DNA from: a virus
Virus record (IMG/VR): IMGVR_UViG_3300037502_000212
Span: 1 to 35,337 of that record
Length of the DNA: 35,337 nt
Direction: 5' to 3' (one strand)
A program made the translations under genes and the position numbers. The notes under the pieces were generated by a model. The model was not told where the DNA came from, ran no database searches, and saw only the letters and a list, made by a program, of their open reading frames with translations. Of the stretch, positions 1 to 6,533 are shown in pieces (within the stretch, counting starts at the first letter, position 1; each line of letters starts with the position of its first letter).

Positions 1-131
1 ACACCAAAAAACCTGCTGTACCACCTGTACTACCGACAGTAACAGCATTAAGACTAGAATTACTAATTACTGCACCATCAAGTGCGGGGTCGCTAAAAGC
101 AACACCAACTGCTTTAGTATTAGGCATGATT
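1..131. repeat. Left copy of terminal direct repeat
   Basis: These bases recur at 35206-35337. Positions 6-131 match 35212-35337 exactly (126 bases), and the outer five bases also match if one base is added to an A-run (six A here, seven on the right). The copy carries the first part of the 97-residue minus-strand gene that is complete at 35040-35333, starting here at 127. The one-base loss in the run of T codons would shift its frame. The join falls inside a structural gene, so an assembly overlap of a circular or circularly permuted genome is more likely than true physical ends. Confidence 0.95.
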
Positions 132-143
132 TAATCCTTTTAA

Positions 144-165
144 AATGGGAACCGAAGTTCCCATT
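144..165 (-). terminator. Stem-loop with UUCG tetraloop between two capsid genes
   Basis: On the minus strand this is a perfect 9-bp stem (AATGGGAAC / GTTCCCATT) closed by a C(UUCG)G tetraloop. It is followed by four T and then AAAAGG, which is the ribosome binding site of the next gene (start at 127). It follows the stop of the 136-residue gene directly. The short T-run suggests a partial terminator or an mRNA-stabilising hairpin rather than a full stop. Confidence 0.6.
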
Positions 166-169
166 AAGT

Positions 170-580
170 TTAGCTAAGACGATACACGGTATATGTACCA
201 TCACCAGTCTTACGAGCGCGGAAATGCGCACCAAAACCAGAAGCGGTAGTTAAACCGGAACCGACTAAAGTCCAACCAGTGTTGACAGTCAATGTAGCTA
301 CACCAGTGCTGGTGGACATAACAAAGAAGTCAAAAGTGCTACCAATTTTAGCACTGCTGATTTCTTCGTCTACACCACCTACACCAGTTACTGCGGGAAG
401 TTGAAGATTGTTAGCATTGGTCTGTGTGTACAGAATGATGCCGCCTTCAAGGTCAGCAACAGTCAAAGATGCAGTTGCGTTAGCTGTGTAAACTGCGGGA
501 GCCGGAGCGTAGCCCAAAGTAACTTCATTCAGGTTGCCGTCACCAACTTGATAACCACCACCACCATTAGGTAAAGCCAT
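170..580 (-). CDS. Putative capsid decoration / head-fibre-type structural protein
   Basis: 136 residues, encoded directly after the coat gene with a good ribosome binding site (AAAGGAA) before ATG 580. The sequence is rich in Thr, Gly, Ala and Val with no Cys. The N-terminus (MALPNGGGGYQVGDGNLNEV) is Gly-rich and flexible, followed by an apparent all-beta domain of about residues 35-136 that ends in GDGTYTVYR. Small beta-rich proteins at this position in P22-like and other podophages are often decoration or head-fibre proteins. The role here is inferred from position and composition. A similar pattern (LPxxxxxxG, then a terminal Gly-Asp/Thr-rich strand) appears at the C-terminus of the 459-residue protein at 31251-32630. 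Confidence 0.6.
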   Translation of the reverse strand: MALPNGGGGYQVGDGNLNEVTLGYAPAPAVYTANATASLTVADLEGGIILYTQTNANNLQLPAVTGVGGVDEEISSAKIGSTFDFFVMSTSTGVATLTVNTGWTLVGSGLTTASGFGAHFRARKTGDGTYTVYRLS

Positions 581-609
581 GATAAATTCCTTTCAATTTA
601 ATACAAGAA

Positions 610-636
610 AAGGATCGGAATTTAATTCCGATCCTT
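610..636 (-). terminator. Intrinsic terminator-like hairpin after the coat gene
   Basis: A perfect 12-bp inverted repeat (AAGGATCGGAAT / ATTCCGATCCTT) with a three-base loop lies nine bases beyond the coat stop codon. On the minus strand it is followed by TTTTCTT. This has the form of a Rho-independent terminator. Genes continue on the same strand, so partial read-through that sets the coat to decoration ratio is the likely role. Confidence 0.75.
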
Positions 637-644
637 GATTTAGA

Positions 645-1856
645 TTAGCCCCAAATACGGCAAGCCATCTGTGGACGAATCGTGCTGTAACCATACAGCA
701 CGTCGATACGGCAAGGCATACGGTCATTGTTGATGTCATATTGACGAACAACACGCAAGCTAATACCGTTATGGACAGCGCGGGAAGCCATATCAACACC
801 TTGTGGCAACAACAAGTCAGCAGTTGCAAAAGTGATAGCGTCTTTGTGGTAAACCAAGTTCTGTGCGTACTGGCTAGAAGCAGCACCCACGAAGGTTACA
901 GCCTTACCGGTAACAGGCAAAGCAGTCATGGTAGCCAGTGCGTGACCAGCAGAGTACATAGGTGCAACAGTTACAGTCCAAGTACCGGCAACAGCAGTAG
1001 CGTCAGCCAAAGCAACAAACTGGAACAATGAACCAGTAGACTCACGGGTCTGTGGGTTAACAGCAAACGAATCAGCAATGGTAAACACGTCACCAGCTTT
1101 GATTGTAGTTGTTACAGAACCTTGTTCTAACAGGATTGTTGCAGAACCTTCGGTAGTTACACCAGGGGTTTTAACCAAAGTGGAAGCAGAAGCGTCACGT
1201 GAACCAGTGGTGTGTTGTTTGATTGACTGAGACATATTAATCTCGTCAAAACCCAATACGCCAGTACCCATCATGCCGTTCTTGAACTGCTTGCTGATAG
1301 TGTCAGTAGGATTAAACAAACCTTTCATGCCTTCAACCAAGCCAGCGTTAGCAGCGGGGTTTACGGTAGCGTAACGTGGCGACATTACAGCAGCGTTTTC
1401 ATTTAGCTTTTGTTGAGCTTGCAACAACACCAAAGAAGTAGAAGGAGTAGTACCAGGTGTACCAACAGTGTTACCGATGGTTTTGTAAGCGTTAGCAACG
1501 TCAGCATCAATGCTGGAAGCCAACTGAGAGATACGTGGCTTCAACACGCGGTCTGCAAAGTCATCTAACTGCATGGTCAATTCAGCAGAGGTGAAGTTAA
1601 CACCGATGTGTTTTTGCGAAGCAACGGACAAAGTGGTGAACTGTTCGTTGTCATCTTGCACTTGCAGAGCAGCACCATCAGTTACCAGAGCGCGATCGGG
1701 TAAACGGATACGCAGAGTAGAACCGATTTTTGCGCCTTCTACGGCGAACGAATCATCATATTGACGATTTACGTTACGGGTTAGTACAAGGTTGTTCTCC
1801 AGAATTTCCAGAGCCTTGCGGGTGATCATGTCGATCGTTAAAATACTATTAGCCAT
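645..1856 (-). CDS. Major capsid (coat) protein, P22 gp5-like
   Basis: 403 residues, close to the P22 coat protein (430). It lies directly downstream of the scaffold gene, as in P22-like phages. The N-terminus (MANSILTIDMITRKALEILE) has the usual start of P22-type coat proteins. Next comes a KIGSTLRIRLPDR segment near residues 43-55, then a middle part with a Thr/Val-rich insertion around 230-330. The C-terminus describes a trimmed, globular end (GYSTIRPQMACRIWG). Known family role: HK97-fold shell assembled on a scaffold. A ribosome binding site (AAAGG) precedes ATG 1856. The assignment rests on gene order, size and N- and C-terminal resemblance. Confidence 0.88.
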   Translation of the reverse strand: MANSILTIDMITRKALEILENNLVLTRNVNRQYDDSFAVEGAKIGSTLRIRLPDRALVTDGAALQVQDDNEQFTTLSVASQKHIGVNFTSAELTMQLDDFADRVLKPRISQLASSIDADVANAYKTIGNTVGTPGTTPSTSLVLLQAQQKLNENAAVMSPRYATVNPAANAGLVEGMKGLFNPTDTISKQFKNGMMGTGVLGFDEINMSQSIKQHTTGSRDASASTLVKTPGVTTEGSATILLEQGSVTTTIKAGDVFTIADSFAVNPQTRESTGSLFQFVALADATAVAGTWTVTVAPMYSAGHALATMTALPVTGKAVTFVGAASSQYAQNLVYHKDAITFATADLLLPQGVDMASRAVHNGISLRVVRQYDINNDRMPCRIDVLYGYSTIRPQMACRIWG

Positions 1857-1875
1857 TTGTAAAACCTTTCGTTAG

Positions 1876-2670
1876 TTAGCGGTTACGCTGTGCTTCCCAC
1901 TTTTTCATTTGCCTTGCACGTTCTGCTTCAATCCACTCTGATGCACTCATAGTCTTTACAGACCGTGGATCAGTCGTATCATACGACGGATTTGTACTAG
2001 AACGCGCAGCAATTGGTGAAATAGGCGCTGGCGCAGACGTTGTACGTTTTTGAACTGGCGCACTTGATAGTTTAACTTCAATTTTGCCAATTTCTCTAGC
2101 CTGCAATAAAGGCGATAAACGAGAAATGCGGTCTGCTTCTTTTGGATTACTACCTAACCAATAGGCTAAGTCCGGTCCAAGGTCAGACGCTTTAATTGTT
2201 TCAGCCATTGCATCAGTGACCCGAAGTTTGGGGTTATATGCGACTTGTTCAAAGTCATCATACTTACTCCTTGCTTCTTCTTCACGTTCAGCATAAGCAT
2301 CTTCAACCTGAGCACGTTGCTTTTGAAGTTCCCGCTGTGCAATCAATTCTTCTGCCTTTTTAACAGCTAATGCTTCCGCATAGGCTTCGGGGCTTTCAAA
2401 TTGGTCTACAGGTGGTAACTCCGCAGGCGCATACTTAACTTGCGTTTCCGCTTGTTTAGCTTGTTGCTCACGTTCCCATTTACGTTGCTCTCTTGCAAGC
2501 CTTTTGCCAATCATCGCATCAAGTTCAGCTTGAGAAAATTTCTTTTCTTCTTGCTGTTCTGTCTGCTGATTATCAGCGACTTCCGGCGCATTTATCGCAT
2601 TATCCGTTGTAGCCGTTACATCGGGTGCTGGCGCGGAGTCAACTTCCGCTAGGTTTACTTCATCTGTCAT
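1876..2670 (-). CDS. Scaffolding protein
   Basis: 264 residues, charged and strongly helical, with no Cys. Residues 1-40 are acidic and low in complexity. Residues 40-150 are rich in Glu, Lys, Gln and Arg with heptad-like spacing and should form coiled coils. A more conserved-looking block (ASDLGPDLAYWLGSNPKEAD) lies near 163-182. The tail is basic (ending EAQRNR), as expected for the segment of a scaffold that touches coat subunits. It sits immediately before the coat gene. The start at 2670 follows a leader carrying a strong promoter and hairpins (2675-2746), but only a weak ribosome binding site is visible. Confidence 0.85.
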   Translation of the reverse strand: MTDEVNLAEVDSAPAPDVTATTDNAINAPEVADNQQTEQQEEKKFSQAELDAMIGKRLAREQRKWEREQQAKQAETQVKYAPAELPPVDQFESPEAYAEALAVKKAEELIAQRELQKQRAQVEDAYAEREEEARSKYDDFEQVAYNPKLRVTDAMAETIKASDLGPDLAYWLGSNPKEADRISRLSPLLQAREIGKIEVKLSSAPVQKRTTSAPAPISPIAARSSTNPSYDTTDPRSVKTMSASEWIEAERARQMKKWEAQRNR

Positions 2671-2674
2671 TTTT

Positions 2675-2714
2675 GATTCTTTAGAATCCCTGGTTTACCG
2701 AACCAGTACGGTTC
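2675..2714 (-). promoter_or_regulatory. Scaffold leader with competing hairpins
   Basis: Three small inverted repeats lie between the promoter and the scaffold start: GAACC/GGTTC (2700-2704 with 2710-2714), CTGGTT/AACCAG (2690-2695 with 2701-2706), and GATTC/GAATC (2675-2679 with 2684-2688). The first two share bases 2701-2704, so they cannot form together. The third would tie up the only purine-rich stretch before the start codon. This layout suits translational control or processing of the scaffold-coat mRNA; that function is inferred. Confidence 0.45.
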
Positions 2715-2718
2715 TTAG

Positions 2719-2746
2719 ATTATGCGCTAAGAAGGCGCTGTGTCAA
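2719..2746 (-). promoter_or_regulatory. Sigma70-type promoter for scaffold-coat
   Basis: Read on the minus strand, a perfect TTGACA (2746-2741) is followed after 16 bases by CATAAT (2724-2719), five of six consensus bases. It lies in the 79-base gap between the tailspike and scaffold genes and points at scaffold and coat. It is the closest match to consensus that I noticed. It would let the abundant capsid proteins be made independently of the long late transcript. Confidence 0.75.
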
Positions 2747-2749
2747 CAA

Positions 2750-4414
2750 TTACAAATTACCCTCGGACACCCAAGTGCCAGGCGCTCCTGCAACAGTGCA
2801 AGTCCACGCCTTTGGTTGTCCGACAGTCGGAACGCTATTAACAAGACGATCCCCCGGAATCCAATTTAGCGTTATGCCAGTTGGTGCTGCGCTTCCCTGC
2901 ATCGAATGATCTCTTGACGAATACTGCCCCTTAAAAATTTTCATGCGCGAGACAGTAAGACGCGCAGACTCAGGGCCATTGAAATACAAGCCAACCGTTC
3001 TAGTAGTGGTCGCAAGAAACGTCACAGGCAAACAAACCCGATGGGTTCCTGTTCCAAGCCTAAACGTTTTTAAACTGTTGCCAAACACTAGTGTTAAAGA
3101 GCAAGACCCCGATGATACAGTTGCCAACGCTTCAAATGTGTGTTCACCATCGGCCAGGGTAGATATGCCAGGGCCATTGCTCACATCCCTAAACCCTGAA
3201 CCGCCCGCTGCTGTAGTGAACAGAAAACTGTAAGAGTTGGGGTCAGTTCCAAAAATATCCGCAACCCCAGTCGTTTCGGTTACGTTTGTTGATGACCCAG
3301 AAACTTGATAGGCCGCGCTGGTCATTGCTACCATGTCTGCCGACGCAACATAAGAAGCATGATTATCAACAGCGGTTGGAGAGCCAGCAATTCTGCTGTT
3401 AACTAACGAGCCGCCACCACGGGCCAAATTTTCCGCAAATTGCAACGTACAATTTTGCGTGTAAATAGGACAGGCGCTAAATTTCACCGTTTGAGCCGCC
3501 GACATTGTGGCGTCAACGTGCAAAATATTTGTTGGATTGGTTGATGCATCACACGCATCAAAAACAACAAAATCAGGCGACGAAATAAACCGAATGCCTA
3601 TCGCACCAGCAATGCCGTACAAACTTGTGTTTCGGAATGTTAAATTTCCACCGTTTGATCGCCATTGAACAATTTCCCGACCAGACTCCGATCCAAAAAT
3701 ACAGCCATCAAATAAAACGTAGGAAACACTTCCTGCAAAATCGTAGAAATAAAACCATGTAGACCCAGGGCTTCCATATGGAATAAATCGCGTGTCTCTT
3801 ACTGTCGTTTTGCCACCAAAAACTTCAAAGCCAACTGCTGACGCGGTTTCAATCCAACCGCCAGTTATGCACAAATTGTCGAAATCCGTACCCGTAGTAA
3901 AAACTTGAGAAGTTGTGTGGCTAGATACTAATTGCGGTCTGTCCCACAAAATCCACGAACCGTTGCCAGCGGAAAAGCCTGTCCAAAACTTTCCAGAAAA
4001 TTCAGTTGCAAAACAATCAATTAATTTAACAACGTTACCGTCTGAGCCATTAGAAGTGTGCCTAAAAATGTCTTTACCATTTTTAAAAGCAATATGGCGG
4101 CAGAGAAAATTGTAGCCAAACGACCCAAAATGCTGGGTATTATTGGTCAAGTCAATAACGGCTCTCGCCGCAGAAAAACTGGTGTGTGATTCAGTTTCAC
4201 CAACCAAAGTCGCTGAATTCAAAACGGCAAGGTCTGTTGAAATAGGATTGTCAACGCGATAAGTGCCTACCGGCAAATACACGGCCTTTCCCGTTGCAAA
4301 CGCGGCTTGAAAAGCAGCAGTACAGTCGTTTGTTCCTGTAGGGTCTGCACCAAAGTCAATGACATTTGCCATTGCTCCCGTGATCATTGAATAAGAAACT
4401 TTAGTCAGCGACAT
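2750..4414 (-). CDS. Tailspike, pectate-lyase-type beta-helix
   Basis: 554 residues. The N-terminus carries the typical entry to a right-handed beta-helix of the Pectate_lyase_3 type (VIDFGADPTGTND at 18-30, then AVYLPVGTYRV around 44-54). A long run of short, Asn-, Gly- and Ser-rich strands follows to about residue 350, and then a separate beta-rich C-terminal part. Proteins of this form are tailspikes that bind and often cut host surface polysaccharide. I cannot point to catalytic residues. The 17 residues before the helix start (MSLTKVSYSMITGAMAN) are a common short lead-in for spikes that attach through another protein, perhaps the 241- or 177-residue product encoded just upstream. Confidence 0.8.
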   Translation of the reverse strand: MSLTKVSYSMITGAMANVIDFGADPTGTNDCTAAFQAAFATGKAVYLPVGTYRVDNPISTDLAVLNSATLVGETESHTSFSAARAVIDLTNNTQHFGSFGYNFLCRHIAFKNGKDIFRHTSNGSDGNVVKLIDCFATEFSGKFWTGFSAGNGSWILWDRPQLVSSHTTSQVFTTGTDFDNLCITGGWIETASAVGFEVFGGKTTVRDTRFIPYGSPGSTWFYFYDFAGSVSYVLFDGCIFGSESGREIVQWRSNGGNLTFRNTSLYGIAGAIGIRFISSPDFVVFDACDASTNPTNILHVDATMSAAQTVKFSACPIYTQNCTLQFAENLARGGGSLVNSRIAGSPTAVDNHASYVASADMVAMTSAAYQVSGSSTNVTETTGVADIFGTDPNSYSFLFTTAAGGSGFRDVSNGPGISTLADGEHTFEALATVSSGSCSLTLVFGNSLKTFRLGTGTHRVCLPVTFLATTTRTVGLYFNGPESARLTVSRMKIFKGQYSSRDHSMQGSAAPTGITLNWIPGDRLVNSVPTVGQPKAWTCTVAGAPGTWVSEGNL

Positions 4415-4423
4415 TGTTTTTCC

Positions 4424-5149
4424 TTAGACAATGTAGGAAATCGATGCAATTACACGAGTTCCGTTACCAAAAATATTCCAAGTACTACTTGCTGCACCGG
4501 AAGCTGTATTGCCTGTGAAATATAAACTGGCATCACTTCCAACAACATAAGTTCCGCCCCAAACAACATTGTTTGCAGCGTTAGTGAAAAAACCAACACT
4601 TCCGCTGGTGTTACATCCTGGCGTAAATGGCAAGTTTGTAATTCGGCTAGTCGCGCCTGTTCCTATCGTATTTACGTCAATGTCTAGAGTTATAAATATG
4701 GTTCTGCCAATTCTTGTGTAAAACCCTTGCCTGCCGTTATAGGTGGCGGTTCCGCCTAAGCTGGGAGTCCAAGTCCCCTCCTCATACCAGTTCAGCAACT
4801 GGCTCGTCATGCCCGCTGCGGGGGTGTTGGCGGTGAAGTTGACGCCTTTGGCTGCGGTGCCTTGGATTAGGTTGCCAGTAGAAAGTGTTTGGTCAGCGGT
4901 AAAACTGTTTGCCGCGTCTGTTCTTGCTGCGGTAAAGTTAGCATCAGGTACGGTCATTGTACGAGTAGCAGCAGCCGCAGGGCCTGCAATTTGCAAAATA
5001 CCTGTAGTGGCATTTGACCGCACGTTTTTAACCGTCAAATCATTGCTTGAAACTTTAACTGTTGCACTTGACTGAACAATAGGTAAAACTTCTGTACCCG
5101 CAAGTGGCAACGATGCAGCGGTAAGTTGAGATATTTTTTTGTCAGCCAT
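4424..5149 (-). CDS. Tail fibre / collar-like structural protein
   Basis: 241 residues. The N-terminus (MADKKISQLTAASLPLAGTE) is the frequent ISQLxxA head of phage fibre proteins. The middle has a short repeat-rich shaft (about 40-115). The C-terminal domain begins with YEEGTWTPSLGG near 122-133 and contains QGFYTRIGRTIFI, a block common at the distal end of fibres. It precedes the tailspike in transcription order with a nine-base gap, so the two are probably made together. A role in host attachment is inferred from these features. No enzyme motif is seen. Confidence 0.7.
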   Translation of the reverse strand: MADKKISQLTAASLPLAGTEVLPIVQSSATVKVSSNDLTVKNVRSNATTGILQIAGPAAAATRTMTVPDANFTAARTDAANSFTADQTLSTGNLIQGTAAKGVNFTANTPAAGMTSQLLNWYEEGTWTPSLGGTATYNGRQGFYTRIGRTIFITLDIDVNTIGTGATSRITNLPFTPGCNTSGSVGFFTNAANNVVWGGTYVVGSDASLYFTGNTASGAASSTWNIFGNGTRVIASISYIV

Positions 5150-5160
5150 AATAAATCCTA

Positions 5161-5694
5161 TCAGTTGTACATTACTTCAATAGATGCACCAACAACTACA
5201 GGCGGTGGTCCGGGTAATGTTGTGCCGGGCGGGGCTTCAGAAAATGTAAGCGTTGTGCCAGATATGGTGTATGTGTTTTTTTGTTGGTACACACCGTTAA
5301 TATATACACTGGTAAAATTTTCACCCAATGATGCAGTAGCTAATGTAAATGCTACGGTAACACCATCACCTGTAAAATTTTGTATTTGATATGATGCAGC
5401 ACCAACGCCAATAATGTTGTCATAAGTGGCAATTAAAACATCTGCGGAAGTTTTAAGTACAAATTTATATGGAACACTGGTTAACCATATTTCACCAGTT
5501 GGTACACGACCAGCGGAATTAAGAACAATTGGATTAGTATGTGCTACGTTACCCGCAGATGTGGTGTATGTAACTTGTGGTGTAGTTGTACCAGCAGTAT
5601 AGGTTTCTATTTTTCCACCCGATAACGGATTACCACTATTGTCAAAAAACTGCCAACCAGCACCACCTATAGGAGAGAGAAACACAGCAGGCAT
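5161..5694 (-). CDS. Tail fibre or spike adaptor protein
   Basis: 177 residues. The N-terminal 80 residues (GWQFFDNSGNPLSGGKI at 13-29, then TYTAGTTTPQVTYT and NPIVLNSAGRVPTGEIW) match a motif set often found at the head-proximal end of podophage fibres. The second half (about 105-177) is a small beta domain with QNFTGDGVTVAFTLA and VYINGVYQQKNTYTI, resembling short sandwich domains in fibre proteins. It is the first gene of the fibre cassette and may anchor the later proteins. Start 5694 has a GGAG site eight bases upstream, inside the end of the preceding gene. Confidence 0.65.
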   Translation of the reverse strand: MPAVFLSPIGGAGWQFFDNSGNPLSGGKIETYTAGTTTPQVTYTTSAGNVAHTNPIVLNSAGRVPTGEIWLTSVPYKFVLKTSADVLIATYDNIIGVGAASYQIQNFTGDGVTVAFTLATASLGENFTSVYINGVYQQKNTYTISGTTLTFSEAPPGTTLPGPPPVVVGASIEVMYN

Positions 5695-5697
5695 TTA

Positions 5698-5862
5698 TTA
5701 CTCCAATAAAATTAACCCACCGTCCTCTTGGACTAGGTTATCATTACCTTCGGTTAGCAAATCGCCTTGTGCTTGGTCATGTGCTCGACCGGAAAACAAG
5801 CATACGATTCCACCTAACCCAATGGCTAGTGAATTGCGAATTGCGACGCCAAAGAAACTCAT
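5698..5862 (-). CDS. Small membrane-type protein of the tail cassette
   Basis: 54 residues, translated from ATG 5862. The N-terminus has a hydrophobic stretch (NSLAIGLGGIVCLF, about 10-23) that could cross a membrane once. The second half is acidic and ends LVQEDGGLILLE, a type of ending I recognise in other short phage proteins near tail genes. Its start overlaps the end of the 100-residue gene (shared bases 5859-5862), and the 177-residue gene follows three bases after its stop, so it lies within a tight translational run. Function unknown. Confidence 0.6.
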   Translation of the reverse strand: MSFFGVAIRNSLAIGLGGIVCLFSGRAHDQAQGDLLTEGNDNLVQEDGGLILLE

Positions 5863-6161
5863 TCTTTGTTAATCGGTTTGCAGTAAATCACACCATCGTT
5901 TGACACACGAATGGCACTAACACGCCATACGCCCGATGTTGTAATAGGTACAGCAAACGGAATAGGTGTAAATGGGGGAATCGGAGTACTAGCAGTAGTT
6001 GCTACAGCACCCTCACCTACTTCAACGTAACAGGCTTGGTCAGACCACACAACAACACCTTGTGGGCCAGCGTTCCAGCCGGTGGTATTAGCAACGGTGC
6101 CAGTGTAAGACGCTGTTTGTGCGGGAAAATCCGCTTTGGTCATTGGTTTGAGCAATTCCAT
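5859..6161 (-). CDS. Small structural protein, unknown role
   Basis: 100 residues, mostly beta by composition (many Thr, Val, Pro and Gly). Visible pieces are NTTGWNAGPQGVVVWSDQAC near 26-45, the run PIPPFTPIPFAVPI, and a terminal SAIRVSNDGVIYCKPINKE. This looks like a compact beta-sandwich that might sit on the virion surface. It lies between the DUF5856-like gene and the fibre cassette. I do not assign a function. Confidence 0.6.
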   Translation of the reverse strand: MELLKPMTKADFPAQTASYTGTVANTTGWNAGPQGVVVWSDQACYVEVGEGAVATTASTPIPPFTPIPFAVPITTSGVWRVSAIRVSNDGVIYCKPINKE

Positions 6162-6170
6162 TGCTAATCC

Positions 6171-6533
6171 TTAAGCTAAAAATTTTAACTTGTACAGTGT
6201 AGTCAAGTATAACCCAATTATTTCATCAATGATATTCTGCAACGGTGTATCTGTTTTGTCTACTACCGTATAACGCATTTCTTCAATTTGTTCCATTGAG
6301 TCTTGCAAGAACTCAATGATGTTACCGTTTTTACGTGCAGACTGCAAGGATATGGGGCCTATCAATCCTTTACGCCCTTGGTATGCTTCAGCAAACTTAT
6401 CCACAAGTTCAATTACATCTTCGTAAAAATGACCAAGGGCTTTGTGTTTAGCATAACTACGGGTGTTTAAATGCACTGAATGCGCAACATCTCGTGCTAA
6501 AAATAACTGACCTAAGAAGTTTTCGCAACTCAT
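6171..6533 (-). CDS. Helical DUF5856-like protein
   Basis: 120 residues, mainly alpha-helical. The first helix (FLGQLFLARDVAHSVHLNT) is followed by SYAKHKALGHFYEDVIELVD and later helices ending in YKLKFLA. The spacing of His, Glu and Asp in the first two helices resembles small four-helix phage proteins annotated DUF5856, which often lie next to portal genes. This is from memory of the family pattern. Whether it binds metal is unknown. Its start shares base 6533 with the end of the portal gene, so the two are probably translationally coupled. Confidence 0.55.
   Translation of the reverse strand: MSCENFLGQLFLARDVAHSVHLNTRSYAKHKALGHFYEDVIELVDKFAEAYQGRKGLIGPISLQSARKNGNIIEFLQDSMEQIEEMRYTVVDKTDTPLQNIIDEIIGLYLTTLYKLKFLA

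Noticed and set aside
1-131. T7-style physical terminal repeats
   Set aside because: The repeat is short, falls inside a structural gene and in the middle of the late run, and its length is typical of assembly overlaps. A circular or permuted genome fits better.
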